In this document: positions 44,825-53,097 of the stretch, in pieces | How positions within the stretch are numbered: position 1 is the first letter of the stretch | Layout of the letters: each line of letters starts with the position of its first letter | From: Streptomyces antimycoticus | GTDB lineage: Bacteria > Actinomycetota > Actinomycetes > Streptomycetales > Streptomycetaceae | DNA length: 64,000 bases | Reading direction: 5' to 3' | Assembly: GCF_005405925.1 (NCBI RefSeq) | Contig: NZ_BJHV01000001.1 | Coordinates: 7,502,001-7,566,000, forward strand | Notes under the pieces: generated by a model | The model's input: only the letters and a program-made list of their open reading frames with translations | Databases searched by the model: none | Told to the model about the DNA's origin: nothing | Made by a program: the position numbers and the translations under genes

Positions 44825-45759
44825 CAGTCGGCCTCCCGGAAGGCGCGCACGAGGTAGGAGGCGATGACGCCGAAGGCAAGGACGAAGATGACGACCGCCA
44901 GCGCGGAGCCGTATCCCAGCCGCAGGGACTGGAAAGCGGTGGAGTACATGTAGGTGCTCAGCAGTTCGGACGAGTGGTAGGGACCGCCCCGGGTCAGCGA
45001 CCACACGACGTCGAAGGAGCGCAGCGAGTCGATGATGATCACGGACAGGACGACGGCGTTGACACTGCGCAGCTGCGGCAGCGTCACATAGCGGAAGCGC
45101 TGCCAGGGCCCGGCGCCGTCGACCTTGGCCGCCTCGTACAGGGCCGGGTCGATGCCCTTGAGCCCGGCGAGGTACAGCACCATCACATAGCCGACCTGGC
45201 GCCATAGCGCGGGCACGATCACCGCGTACAGGGCGGTGTCCTGGTCGGCGAGCCAGGCGTGGCGCAGGCTGTCGAGGCCGACCGATTCCAGGAGCTGGTT
45301 CAGGACGCCGTCGGGCTGGTAGATGGCCTGCCAGACCAGGGCGGTGGCGACCAGGGAGAACACGACCGGCAGGAACAGGGCGGCGCGGTAGAAAGCGACG
45401 CCGCGGCGCTCCTGCTGGAGGAGGAGCGCCGCGCCGAGGCCGAGGAGCGCGGACAGCCCGCCGAACAGCACCAGCCACAGCACGGTGTCGACGGCGGCGG
45501 TACGGAAGACCTCGTCGTGGGCCATCTCGCGGAAGTTGCCGAGGCCCACGAACTCGGGCGCCGACACGCCGTCCCAGTTGGTCAGGGCGAGGTAGAAGCC
45601 CTGGAGCGCGGGCCAGAAGACCCAGACGGCCTCGGCGAGCAGCGGGACGAGGAGGAAGGCGAGCACCAGCGGGGGTGTGCGCCGGGCGCCCCGGGCCCGC
45701 CTGCCGCGGGGCGGCGGCGGGGCCGGGGAGGTGCGTTCGGGGGCGGTGAGGACGGCCAC
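44824..45759 (-). CDS. Sugar ABC transporter permease (MalF-type)
   Basis: The first of two membrane subunits, 311 residues, with six helices (LVLAFLLVPLLAEAVWVFWPAL near the start) and the EAA loop DPALYEAAKVDGAGPWQRFRYVTLPQL. It begins one base after the lipoprotein gene stop. It pairs with the 43976-44824 product to form the channel. Confidence 0.93.
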   Translation of the reverse strand: MAVLTAPERTSPAPPPPRGRRARGARRTPPLVLAFLLVPLLAEAVWVFWPALQGFYLALTNWDGVSAPEFVGLGNFREMAHDEVFRTAAVDTVLWLVLFGGLSALLGLGAALLLQQERRGVAFYRAALFLPVVFSLVATALVWQAIYQPDGVLNQLLESVGLDSLRHAWLADQDTALYAVIVPALWRQVGYVMVLYLAGLKGIDPALYEAAKVDGAGPWQRFRYVTLPQLRSVNAVVLSVIIIDSLRSFDVVWSLTRGGPYHSSELLSTYMYSTAFQSLRLGYGSALAVVIFVLAFGVIASYLVRAFREAD

Positions 45760-45760
45760 G

Positions 45761-47050
45761 TCAGGCCCGCCAGATCTTCTCGGCGTCGCGCTGCCAGTTG
45801 GTGAGGATCGATCCGACGCTCTTCGGCTTGGCGATGAACTTGGTCAGCGCGGTGTCCGTCGCGGGCTGGAGGGCGTCGCTGGAGTCGCGGTTGAAGAACT
45901 GGGTGATCTCGGCGGCCTCCTCGATGTGCTTGCGGCCCTTCTTCACCAGTGGCGTTCCGGAGTCCTTGGCATCGGGGTGGCAGGGCAGGGCGGTGCCCGA
46001 GGAGCCCTTGATGTAGATCTCCTGCGCCTCGGCCGTGGCGAGGTAGCGCAGCAGGTCGAAGACCTCGTCCCGGCGTCCGGTGCGGGCGCTGGCGAAGTAC
46101 CCGTCGGTGGGCGCCTCCTCGGCGAGCGGGACCTTGGGGTCGATGACCGGGAAGCGGAAGAAGTCGATGTCGTCGAGGGCGCTCTTCGGCACCGCGTCGG
46201 CGAAGAAGGTGCCGATGAGCATCATGCCGCTGCGGCCGTTGAGCAGGGCGGTCGTGGCGTCCTGGAAGGCCACGGCGGTGCCGTTGGGGTCGAAGTACGG
46301 CAGCACCTCCCGCCAGCGGTCGAAGACCTTGTGCACCTTGGGGTCGTCGAAGCGGTGCTTCCCGGCCAGGAGCTCGCGGTGGTAGGGGGCGCCGTTGATC
46401 CGTATGTTCAGGTAGTCGAACCAGGCGGACGCCACCCAGGTGGTGTTGCCGCCCGCGCCCAGCCCGATCGGGGCGACGCCCTTGGACTTGAGCTTGTCGC
46501 ACAGGTCGAGGAAGTCGTCCCAGCTCTTCGGCTCGCTCACGCCCCACTTGGCGAAGTTGGACTTCCGGTAGAACATGCCCCACCAGTAGTAGGTGGTGGG
46601 GACGAAGACCTTCTTGCCGGAGGCCGCGGTGCACAGCTTGTTCAGCGCCGTGGAGTAGCGCCCCAGATCGGGGGAGGCCCACACCTCGCTGAGGTCGAGC
46701 AGCAGGTTCTTCTTCGCGTAGGCCTCCGCCACCGAGCCGGGGTACCAGGTGAGCACGTCCGGCGGATTGGCCGAGGTCAGATACGTCGGCAACTGGGTGC
46801 GGAAGGTCTCGGCGGCGACCGTGTTGAGGCTCGCGCGCCCCGAGCCCTGCTTGGCGTAGGCGGCGGCGAGGTCCTCCATGGCCGCCTTCGCCTGCGGGGC
46901 GGAGAGGTTGGACTGGAGGGTCACCGCGCCGCCCCCGGAGGAGCCCTTGCCGGAGGAACTGGCGGTGACACAGCCGCTGAGCAGCGCTGTCGTCCCGGCG
47001 GCGCCGAGGCCGGCGAGAAGCAGTCGTCGGCTGGGGAGTTGGTTCGTCAT
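45761..47050 (-). CDS. Sugar-binding lipoprotein of an ABC importer
   Basis: An extracellular solute-binding protein, family 1, 429 residues. A twin-arginine-like start (SRRLLLAGLGAAGTTALLSGC) ends in a lipobox LLSGC, so it is a membrane-anchored lipoprotein. The mature part has the bilobal pattern (WASPDLGRYSTALN, YYWWGMFYRKSNFAKWG). AAGGAG precedes the ATG at 47050. It heads the 11-gene operon and is preceded by an AT-rich element and TTGACG -35 box at about 47146-47178, shared with the GH27 promoter. Confidence 0.93.
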   Translation of the reverse strand: MTNQLPSRRLLLAGLGAAGTTALLSGCVTASSSGKGSSGGGAVTLQSNLSAPQAKAAMEDLAAAYAKQGSGRASLNTVAAETFRTQLPTYLTSANPPDVLTWYPGSVAEAYAKKNLLLDLSEVWASPDLGRYSTALNKLCTAASGKKVFVPTTYYWWGMFYRKSNFAKWGVSEPKSWDDFLDLCDKLKSKGVAPIGLGAGGNTTWVASAWFDYLNIRINGAPYHRELLAGKHRFDDPKVHKVFDRWREVLPYFDPNGTAVAFQDATTALLNGRSGMMLIGTFFADAVPKSALDDIDFFRFPVIDPKVPLAEEAPTDGYFASARTGRRDEVFDLLRYLATAEAQEIYIKGSSGTALPCHPDAKDSGTPLVKKGRKHIEEAAEITQFFNRDSSDALQPATDTALTKFIAKPKSVGSILTNWQRDAEKIWRA

Positions 47051-47145
47051 GGAGTGCTCCTTGTGGATCCACTCGGCGGGCCCGGCTGCTTGCTGCCCGC
47101 CGGGCCCCCGCTCGCGGCGGATCCAGGTTCGCGTGGCGCTCGCAC

Positions 47146-47178
47146 CACGTCAAGATTAATACCTAATTTATTTGAATT
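47146..47178 (-). promoter_or_regulatory. Operon promoter with AT-rich operator (copy 1)
   Basis: Read on the minus strand, AAATAAATTAGGTATTAATC runs directly into TTGACG, a good -35 box, about 100 bases before the lipoprotein start. The sequence overlaps the 3' end of the GH27 gene. The same arrangement recurs at 49402-49430 before the GH27 gene, so both respond to one regulator. Confidence 0.72.
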
Positions 47179-49297
47179 GGGTTCGGTGCACCGAACCGTC
47201 GACCCCGCGGTACACGGCGTCGATCACACCGTCCTGGCCCGCGACCGCCCCGAGCGCACCGTCGAACGCGGCGCTGGGGAACTCCTGCCGCTTGCTCCAG
47301 CTCTGCCAGGCGCCGTTCTCGTACCGCTGCTGCCAGAGCGTGTAGTCGCCGCCCCGCGCGAACAGCACCACCGCGTCGCCGACGGCGACCAGCGTCGGAC
47401 TGCCGCTGACGGTTCCGCCGAGCGAACTCCACGCCGACCACTGCCCGGAGGCATCCCGCGACCGCGTCCACACCTCGTCGGCGGCGGTGCGTACGGCCAG
47501 TTGAACGGTGCCCTGGGCGTCCACGACCGCCGACGGCCTGCCGTACGTCGGCCGATCGCCCGGCGCGCCGAGCGACGACCAGCCGGACGACGGCCCCCGC
47601 TGCGCGATCCGCCCGTCGGCGCCGCGCGCGAACAGCGTCCAGTGGGCGGGGTCGGTGAACGCCACCGAAGGGGCGTCGGTCAGCTTCCCGCCGAGGTCCT
47701 GCCAGCCGCCCCAGCGCCCGTGCGAGAACACCCGCCGGTACGCCCGGGAGTCGGCACCCCGCACGAAGACGTCGATCCGCCCGTCCGCCGAGGCGTACGC
47801 GGCGGGCTGGCCGAGGATCTTCTCGTGCGCCGGGCCGCCGAGGTCCCGCGTCCTGCCATCCGCCTGCTGGACGAGCGAGCCGCCCGGCCCCCGGAAGAAC
47901 GTGGTCAGCGCCTCGCCGTCCCGTACGACGGCCGGGCTCGCCGTGGCCTTCGCGCCCAGGTCGGCGCCGGGGAGGGCGTCCTCGCCGGTGAGCCTGAGGA
48001 GCGCGGTGCCATGCGCCGGTACCTCGACGGTGTACGACCCGGTGTGCGTTCCGCGGTCGGCACGGGCCCGCAGGTCACGGACCGCGACCGCGCCGCCCAG
48101 CGCCGCATCGGAGAAGTTCACGGTGCGCTCGACGGGCTGGTCCGAGCGGTTGAGCAGGACGACCGCACGCCGGCCATGACCCGAGAGGACCTTGCTGTAG
48201 ACATCGCCGACGGAGTCGGTGGCCACCCGCACGCCCTGGACGGCCAGCGGGTCCTGGTCGACGGCGATGATCTCCGGGTTGCGCAGCGTCCGGAGCATCG
48301 AGTCGGACAGGGTACGGGGATCGGAGCCCAGGACGAGCGGGGAGCCCATCTCGGCCCACATCACGAACTGCGTGGTGGACTCCTCCTCCGACAACTCGTA
48401 CGACCCGTCGGTCATGCGGCGCATCGGGATCAGATAGTCCGGGTCGTTGTAGTGGCCGGGCCCCTGGGCCTCGGGGTGCCAGGCGTTGGCGTCCATATTG
48501 CGCAGCACATTGGGCCACTGGCCGGGGCTCGGGGTGCCCCAGGCGATATCGGTGCCGGTGCGCCAGGAGTCCGCGGCCGTCGGGGCGTAGGCGTAGGTGT
48601 TGTGCGCGTCCTGCTCGGGGGTGTGCGGGAGGCCCCAGTCATCGGTGAGCGGGTTGCACAGATTCAGCAGCATCCGGCGTCCGGACTTCGCGACCGCGTC
48701 GCTGAACTCCTTGAACGCCGGTCCCGGGTCGAGCTTCTCGCTGATGCCGCACAGGAAGTCGACCTTGATCGCGTCGACCTTCCACTGGGCGAACTGCCGT
48801 GCGTCCTCGGTGTAGTGGCCACGGCTGCCGAGGCCGCAGCTCTTGCCGCCGTCGTAGGTGCCCGCGTCGGTGTAGATCCCGGCCCGCAGACCGCGTTGAT
48901 GCAGGTAGGAGACGAGGGCCGGGATGCCGGAGGGGAACCGGTCCGGATGGGCCGCCAACCGTCCCTGCGCGTCCCGGGGGTTGTCGGCCTGCCAGCCGCC
49001 GTCCAGCCACACGATGTCGTACCCGCTGTCGCGCAGCCCGCTGCTGACGAGCCGGTCGGCGACCGCGCGCACCTCCTTCTCGGTGGGCGCCCCCAGTCCG
49101 TAGTAGGTGTTCCACCCCATATAGGGCGTCGGGGCGAGCCCGCTGTCGTAGTAGTCGGGCGCCCCCTGGTCCACGGCGGGGGAGGCCATGGCCATGGGAG
49201 CCGCGGTCGTGGCCAGGACCAGGGCGGTCGCGGTCGCGACGGCGCCGCGGGTCAGCGTTCGGTGGCGGGGTCTGTGCGCGGGCGGGTGTGAAGTCAC
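47168..49297 (-). CDS. Secreted GH27 alpha-galactosidase with C-terminal lectin-like propeller
   Basis: An extracellular alpha-galactosidase of 709 residues. GTG at 49297 follows GGAGAGG; the signal peptide runs to about residue 38 (GAVATATALVLATTAAPMAMA). The GH27 barrel shows YMGWNTYYGLG, DIVWLDGGWQ, YTDAGTYDGGKSCGLGSRGHY and the nucleophile word AIKVDFLCG. A beta-sandwich follows. The last 270 residues are repeats of the RDLGG/WQDLGG/WSSLG type, a PLL-like beta-propeller that probably binds sugar. It should release galactose or shorten galactosides outside the cell. Its own promoter carries the shared operator, and its 3' end reaches into the promoter of the importer operon. Confidence 0.92.
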   Translation of the reverse strand: MTSHPPAHRPRHRTLTRGAVATATALVLATTAAPMAMASPAVDQGAPDYYDSGLAPTPYMGWNTYYGLGAPTEKEVRAVADRLVSSGLRDSGYDIVWLDGGWQADNPRDAQGRLAAHPDRFPSGIPALVSYLHQRGLRAGIYTDAGTYDGGKSCGLGSRGHYTEDARQFAQWKVDAIKVDFLCGISEKLDPGPAFKEFSDAVAKSGRRMLLNLCNPLTDDWGLPHTPEQDAHNTYAYAPTAADSWRTGTDIAWGTPSPGQWPNVLRNMDANAWHPEAQGPGHYNDPDYLIPMRRMTDGSYELSEEESTTQFVMWAEMGSPLVLGSDPRTLSDSMLRTLRNPEIIAVDQDPLAVQGVRVATDSVGDVYSKVLSGHGRRAVVLLNRSDQPVERTVNFSDAALGGAVAVRDLRARADRGTHTGSYTVEVPAHGTALLRLTGEDALPGADLGAKATASPAVVRDGEALTTFFRGPGGSLVQQADGRTRDLGGPAHEKILGQPAAYASADGRIDVFVRGADSRAYRRVFSHGRWGGWQDLGGKLTDAPSVAFTDPAHWTLFARGADGRIAQRGPSSGWSSLGAPGDRPTYGRPSAVVDAQGTVQLAVRTAADEVWTRSRDASGQWSAWSSLGGTVSGSPTLVAVGDAVVLFARGGDYTLWQQRYENGAWQSWSKRQEFPSAAFDGALGAVAGQDGVIDAVYRGVDGSVHRTQFK

Positions 49298-49624
49298 GTG
49301 CCTCTCCGGAGGGTTGGGAAGCAGGAGGAGATATGACGCGGCCGCCCTCGGACGGGCGTCGGCGGCGTCACGGCGATGACTGTGGCCCGCGGCCGAAACC
49401 CTGTCAAGAATTATTCCTAATTTATTCAAACAGCCCTCCGGTGAGCGCCGGCCTTCCGGGAGCCGCTGCCGCGCCCGAGGCAGCGACATCCATAATTTTT
49501 ATCGCAAGCATTCGAAACATAAATGAGATTGAGGGAAGACCTTGAGATCCCTGGTCGCTTCACCCCACGAGACCTTCTCGCCCGAGGCGAGCGAGGAGGC
49601 TCGCACGAGGCGAGGGAGAGACTC
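49298..49624. promoter_or_regulatory. Divergent control region between GH27 and an epimerase gene
   Basis: About 327 bases without a gene. The left half holds the GH27 promoter. The right half has a second AT-rich patch (49486-49530, including ATTTTTATCGCAAG) that probably contains the promoter of the epimerase gene. A small hairpin CTCGCC-CGA-GGCGAG lies at about 49577-49591 in the leader. Confidence 0.5.
49402..49430 (-). promoter_or_regulatory. GH27 promoter with AT-rich operator (copy 2)
   Basis: On the minus strand GAATAAATTAGGAATAATTC is followed directly by TTGACA (-35), about 105 bases before the GH27 start. Aligned with the importer promoter at 47146-47178, the core AATAAATTAGG, the following WAT and the TTGAC box are the same. 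Confidence 0.75.
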
Positions 49625-50557
49625 ATGGCACAGGCGTTCATCACGGGCGGTTCGGGGTTCATCGGCCAGGTGCTGGTACGCCGGCTCCGCGACGAGGGGC
49701 ACACGGTCCGTGTTCTGGTCAGAAGCGAGGCGTCGGCCGCGAAGGTGTCCGCGCTGGGCGCGGAGCCTGTACGCGGCGAGTTGACCGACCCGGCCACGTG
49801 GCGGAATGAGGTGACGGGCAGCGACGTGGTGTTCCACCTCGCTGCCGAGACGGATATCACCGCTGACCGTGCGCGTCATGAACATGTATCGGTCCGCGGC
49901 ACCCAGGCAGCCGTCGACGCGGCCCGCCACGCGCAGGTGCCTCGGTTCGTCCACTGCGGGAGCGAGGCAGCCCTCCTGGCCGGCGACCCGCTCGTCGACG
50001 TCGATGAAACCGCGCCGCTGCGACCGGACTCGCCAGCCGCCTACTGCGCGGCGAAGGCCGCCGCCGAGAAGATCGTGCTCGATGCGAACACCCCCGGCTT
50101 CGCCACGGTGTCGATCCGCCCCAGGTTCGTCTGGGGTCCCGGCAGCATCCTCATCGAGGGCCTGGTAGCCGCGGCGAGGGCGGGAGAGTTCGCCTGGATC
50201 GACGGAGCCCGGTACACGACCGACGTCACCTTTGTCGACAACGCCGTCGAGGGCCTCATCCTCGGATGGCTGCGCGGCCGGCCGGGTCAGGTCTACTTCA
50301 TCACCGACCAGCACCGTGTCATCCTGCGCGAGTTCATGGAGACGTTGTTCGGGATCTATGGCGTCGATACGCCGATCCCCGACCTGGACGCCGAGACCGC
50401 CGTCCACGAGGTCCCCGTTCCCGCCCGGTGGTTCCTCGGGCAGTCGTGCATTCTGCGGACGGACAAAGCCGTGGCCGAACTCGATTACCAGCCCATGGTT
50501 TCCCATGCCGCCGGTCTGGACGCCGTCCGGAAGTCGGTGGCCGCCGACGGCGCGTGA
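49625..50557 (+). CDS. NAD-dependent epimerase/dehydratase family protein
   Basis: An extended SDR of 310 residues. FITGGSGFIGQVL binds NAD(P), FHLAAETD is the usual second signature and YCAAK carries the Tyr-Lys pair. ATG at 49625 follows GGGAGAG; an upstream in-frame start at 49523 would add 34 Arg-rich residues and is unlikely. It resembles 3-beta-HSD/flavanone-reductase-like family members more than UDP-sugar epimerases. It is followed after 120 bases by an SRPBCC gene. The substrate is unknown. Confidence 0.87.
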   Translation: MAQAFITGGSGFIGQVLVRRLRDEGHTVRVLVRSEASAAKVSALGAEPVRGELTDPATWRNEVTGSDVVFHLAAETDITADRARHEHVSVRGTQAAVDAARHAQVPRFVHCGSEAALLAGDPLVDVDETAPLRPDSPAAYCAAKAAAEKIVLDANTPGFATVSIRPRFVWGPGSILIEGLVAAARAGEFAWIDGARYTTDVTFVDNAVEGLILGWLRGRPGQVYFITDQHRVILREFMETLFGIYGVDTPIPDLDAETAVHEVPVPARWFLGQSCILRTDKAVAELDYQPMVSHAAGLDAVRKSVAADGA

Positions 50558-50677
50558 AACTGCCACACACGGCGCCCGTCGCGGGCCGACCACACGCTTT
50601 CCCGCACTGGCCACGGCGCGCCTGAATTTTCGGTACAGCAGATCCGGCGAACGGAAGCCGGTTATTTGGAGTGCGAT

Positions 50678-51178
50678 ATGTTCGAAGCTATCAATTGGCC
50701 CGAGACCATGGTTCCCAGCCGCTCACCGATCCACTTCACCAACGAGCTCGAGGTCGAAGCGTCTCCGGAAAGGATTTGGTCCCTGCTCGTGGACCCCAAG
50801 GCTTGGCCCAGCTTCTACCCGGGCGTCGAGCATGTCCAGCTGCTTGACGGCCACGAGTCACTGCGCCTTGGCACACGGTTCGAAACCAACCTGGCCGGAC
50901 AAGACGTCTTCGCGTCGGTACAGGAGTTTGAGCCTGTGTCGCGCATCGCCTGGGGTGGTTACCCGAAGGTTTCGGAAGAATCCAAGGCCCACCATGCCTG
51001 GATCATCACCCCCACTTCCAAGGGATGCCACCTTTGGACGGAAGAGACGATGCAGGGCCCGCACTGGATCGAAATGGCGAAGCCGGCCCCCGACGTCTAT
51101 TGGCGCACCCACGAGGAGCTTCTTGCGGCGCTCGCCAAGGTAGCGACCGATCCTGGGTACGCCGTCGGACGTTCCTGA
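50678..51178 (+). CDS. SRPBCC-family (START-like) protein A
   Basis: A 166-residue START/SRPBCC protein of the polyketide cyclase/Coq10 type, with a hydrophobic ligand cavity. ATG at 50678 follows GGAG. The N-terminus MFEAINWPE matches MYDKVNWPE of the gene at 51247-51750, which is on the opposite strand, and both share an ASPERIWSLLVDPKAWP/APPEVVWKLLVDAENWS block. They are inverted paralogues facing each other around a perfect hairpin. It may act on the same small molecule as the epimerase upstream. Confidence 0.82.
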   Translation: MFEAINWPETMVPSRSPIHFTNELEVEASPERIWSLLVDPKAWPSFYPGVEHVQLLDGHESLRLGTRFETNLAGQDVFASVQEFEPVSRIAWGGYPKVSEESKAHHAWIITPTSKGCHLWTEETMQGPHWIEMAKPAPDVYWRTHEELLAALAKVATDPGYAVGRS

Positions 51179-51192
51179 TCAGCATTTCAATA

Positions 51193-51231
51193 CCGAGGCC
51201 CTCTGAACCGCTACGGTTCAGAGGGCCTCGG
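51193..51231. terminator. Perfect 18-bp bidirectional terminator hairpin
   Basis: CCGAGGCCCTCTGAACCG (51193-51210) pairs without mismatch with 51214-51231 around a 3-base loop CTA. It lies between the ends of the convergent SRPBCC genes and should stop both. Confidence 0.92.
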
Positions 51232-51246
51232 TTCTGCCCATACACG

Positions 51247-51750
51247 TTATGCGGGGCGAGGCGCCGCCTCCGCCTCTGCGGCGCGGGCGAGGCATTCGAC
51301 CCAGTCCTGGTGATAACGATAGAGCGCACCGGGATTCTTGCGCCCGAGCTCCTCGAGGAAGAAGGGGCCCTGCTGCGTTTCCTCGCTCAGCACGTGACAA
51401 CCGTCGTCCGTGGGCGTGATGACCCAGCCGTGGTACGCACTTGAGCCGGTTTCGTCACCGTCGACGAATGTCTCCCACGAGAGCCTGCTGAAGGGCTTGT
51501 GCTCCGTCACCCTCAGACTCATGGGAAAGCCAACCGTCACCCGGCTGTACTGGGTTCCGAGCGCCAGTTCCAGCTCACCGCCAAGGATTTTGACCTGATC
51601 CTCGGGAGGAAAGTAGCTCGACCAGTTCTCGGCGTCGACGAGCAGCTTCCACACCACTTCGGGCGGCGCCTTCACGTCGATGTCGTTGAGCGCGTAGATA
51701 GCTGATGCCATCGGGTCATACCGCTCGGGCCAATTCACCTTGTCATACAT
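51247..51750 (-). CDS. SRPBCC-family (START-like) protein B
   Basis: A 167-residue SRPBCC protein, inverted paralogue of the 50678-51178 gene. ATG at 51750 is preceded by AAGGAGGA at good spacing; an ATG 24 bases upstream would put the ribosome site inside the coding region. Shared positions include NWPE, the VVWKLLVDAENWSSYFPP block, HGWVITPTDDGCHVLSEETQQGP and a final helix. Inward-facing genes of this type usually arise from an inverted duplication. Function unknown. Confidence 0.82.
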   Translation of the reverse strand: MYDKVNWPERYDPMASAIYALNDIDVKAPPEVVWKLLVDAENWSSYFPPEDQVKILGGELELALGTQYSRVTVGFPMSLRVTEHKPFSRLSWETFVDGDETGSSAYHGWVITPTDDGCHVLSEETQQGPFFLEELGRKNPGALYRYHQDWVECLARAAEAEAAPRPA

Positions 51751-51907
51751 CGGTTGTTCCTCCTTCTTGGGCATTCTGGAGATTCAATGCATGTCAACTG
51801 GTGGGGCTGTGGATTGATTCCTCTGTCGCCCGGACTTTGACCTTCGTATGTGTGATGACTCCCCCTTGAGCGGTCGATGGCACCCCCGCCAGGGCAGGCG
51901 GATCGCA

Positions 51908-51943
51908 AAGGCCGCCGCACAGGTCATCGTGTGCGGCGGCCTT
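51908..51943 (-). terminator. Hairpin terminator of the hydrolase gene
   Basis: AAGGCCGCCGCACA (51908-51921) and TGTGCGGCGGCCTT (51930-51943) pair perfectly around an 8-base loop, 37 bases after the hydrolase stop on the minus strand. Confidence 0.85.
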
Positions 51944-51979
51944 CGTCGATGATGGGTCTCCTTGCGGTCTCCTTACGGT

Positions 51980-52924
51980 CTACTTGTCGTCGATGCGCCC
52001 GATCGGGTCGGCGGCCTCCGCGAGTTCGGTCCGCACCTGCTTCCATTCCCTGTCGTCGATCCCGAGAGCGCTACGGAGGTAGGCCCACGAAGCCTTCTGG
52101 ATCAGAGCGACGCGCTCGGGGCTCTCGTCCGTGGTGTCCTTGGCGCCGTAGGCGTGGATCCCGCCGAGCGAGTGCTCGGCCCCGAACAGGGTGAGCAGGC
52201 TCTGGGCCCCGGGGCTGTACCTGTACACGTCGGTGAACCAGTCGGGGCCGCGCGTCGAGAGGAGGGACTGGTCGTGGTCGCCCGCGACCACCAGAGCCGG
52301 CGTGGTCAGGCGGTCGAAGTCGGGGCTCATGAAGGAGAAGTTCTCCGCGGCGAACGGCGTCAAGGCGTCGCCGCCGATGCCCGTCGTCGCGAGGAGCACG
52401 CCGGCTTTCACACGGGTATCGGTCTTGTCGGGGCCGGGCTGCCCGTCCGCGCCGACAACGCGCGCGCCGAGAAGCATGCTGACGGTCTGTCCGCCCCAGG
52501 AGTGCCCCGCGACGGCGATGCGGTCGCTGTCGACGCGGTCACCGAGGCCGGGGACCGCGGCGACGATGTGGTCGAGTTCGTCGAGTACGCGCTCGACGTC
52601 CTGGACCCGGATGCGCCAGATGTCGGGGTATCGCGGATCGGCAGGGGTGATGCCGAGGGTCAGCGAATCGAGGAAGGTGGGCTGCAGGACGACGAAGCCG
52701 TTGGCGGCCCAGAAATCGACGAGCGGGTCGTACGAGGACATCGACAGGCCGAAGCCATGAGCGAGTACGACGATCGGGAGGTCGCTGCCGGAGGCGGGGG
52801 CTGACACGCGCACCCGCAGGTCGTCGCCGCGCTCCGGTGCGGGCAGGACGACCGGCTTGACGCTGATGATCGCGGTGGTCGAGGCGGGAACGGCGCGCGG
52901 GGCGGCCGTATCGGGTGCGGGCAT
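51980..52924 (-). CDS. Alpha/beta hydrolase (dienelactone hydrolase-like)
   Basis: A soluble alpha/beta hydrolase of about 314 residues. The nucleophile elbow is GHSWGGQTV, the oxyanion strand VVLAHGFGLSMSSYDPL, the acid near VVAGDHDQSL and the histidine in GAEHSLGGIH. ATG at 52924 with GAAAGG upstream is preferred over starts at 52963 and 53002. It is divergent from a TetR gene, with twin palindromes between them, so it is probably the main target of that repressor. Substrate unknown; chlorophyllase-like or PET-type esterases look similar. Confidence 0.85.
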   Translation of the reverse strand: MPAPDTAAPRAVPASTTAIISVKPVVLPAPERGDDLRVRVSAPASGSDLPIVVLAHGFGLSMSSYDPLVDFWAANGFVVLQPTFLDSLTLGITPADPRYPDIWRIRVQDVERVLDELDHIVAAVPGLGDRVDSDRIAVAGHSWGGQTVSMLLGARVVGADGQPGPDKTDTRVKAGVLLATTGIGGDALTPFAAENFSFMSPDFDRLTTPALVVAGDHDQSLLSTRGPDWFTDVYRYSPGAQSLLTLFGAEHSLGGIHAYGAKDTTDESPERVALIQKASWAYLRSALGIDDREWKQVRTELAEAADPIGRIDDK

Positions 52925-53025
52925 GCGGAGCTGCCTTTCGGTTGCGATGAGCGCCGTGTCCATGGGGGAATACATGCGTCGCCGGTGCAGGTCCGGCGAC
53001 ATGAGCCACCGGATACGCGGTTAAG

Positions 53026-53061
53026 CGGAGCGACGTTCCGAATATACGGAGCGGTGTTCCG
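53026..53061. promoter_or_regulatory. Twin operator between hydrolase and TetR genes
   Basis: Two copies of CGGAGCGRYGTTCCG, each an imperfect palindrome (53026-53040 and 53047-53061), are spaced 21 bases centre to centre, two turns of the helix, so two repressor dimers would sit on the same face. They lie about 100 bases before the hydrolase start and 37 before the TetR start. Confidence 0.85.
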
Positions 53062-53097
53062 CTTGGCAAGTGCGGTCGTAGGACAGGAGCGCCCCCC

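Noticed and set aside
45677..49291. A 1204-codon open frame on the plus strand opposite the alpha-galactosidase locus, and similar long frames at 41130-44348 and 14274-16550
   Set aside because: They lie opposite well-recognised genes, have Arg/Gly/His-rich low-similarity products and follow from G/C at third codon positions.
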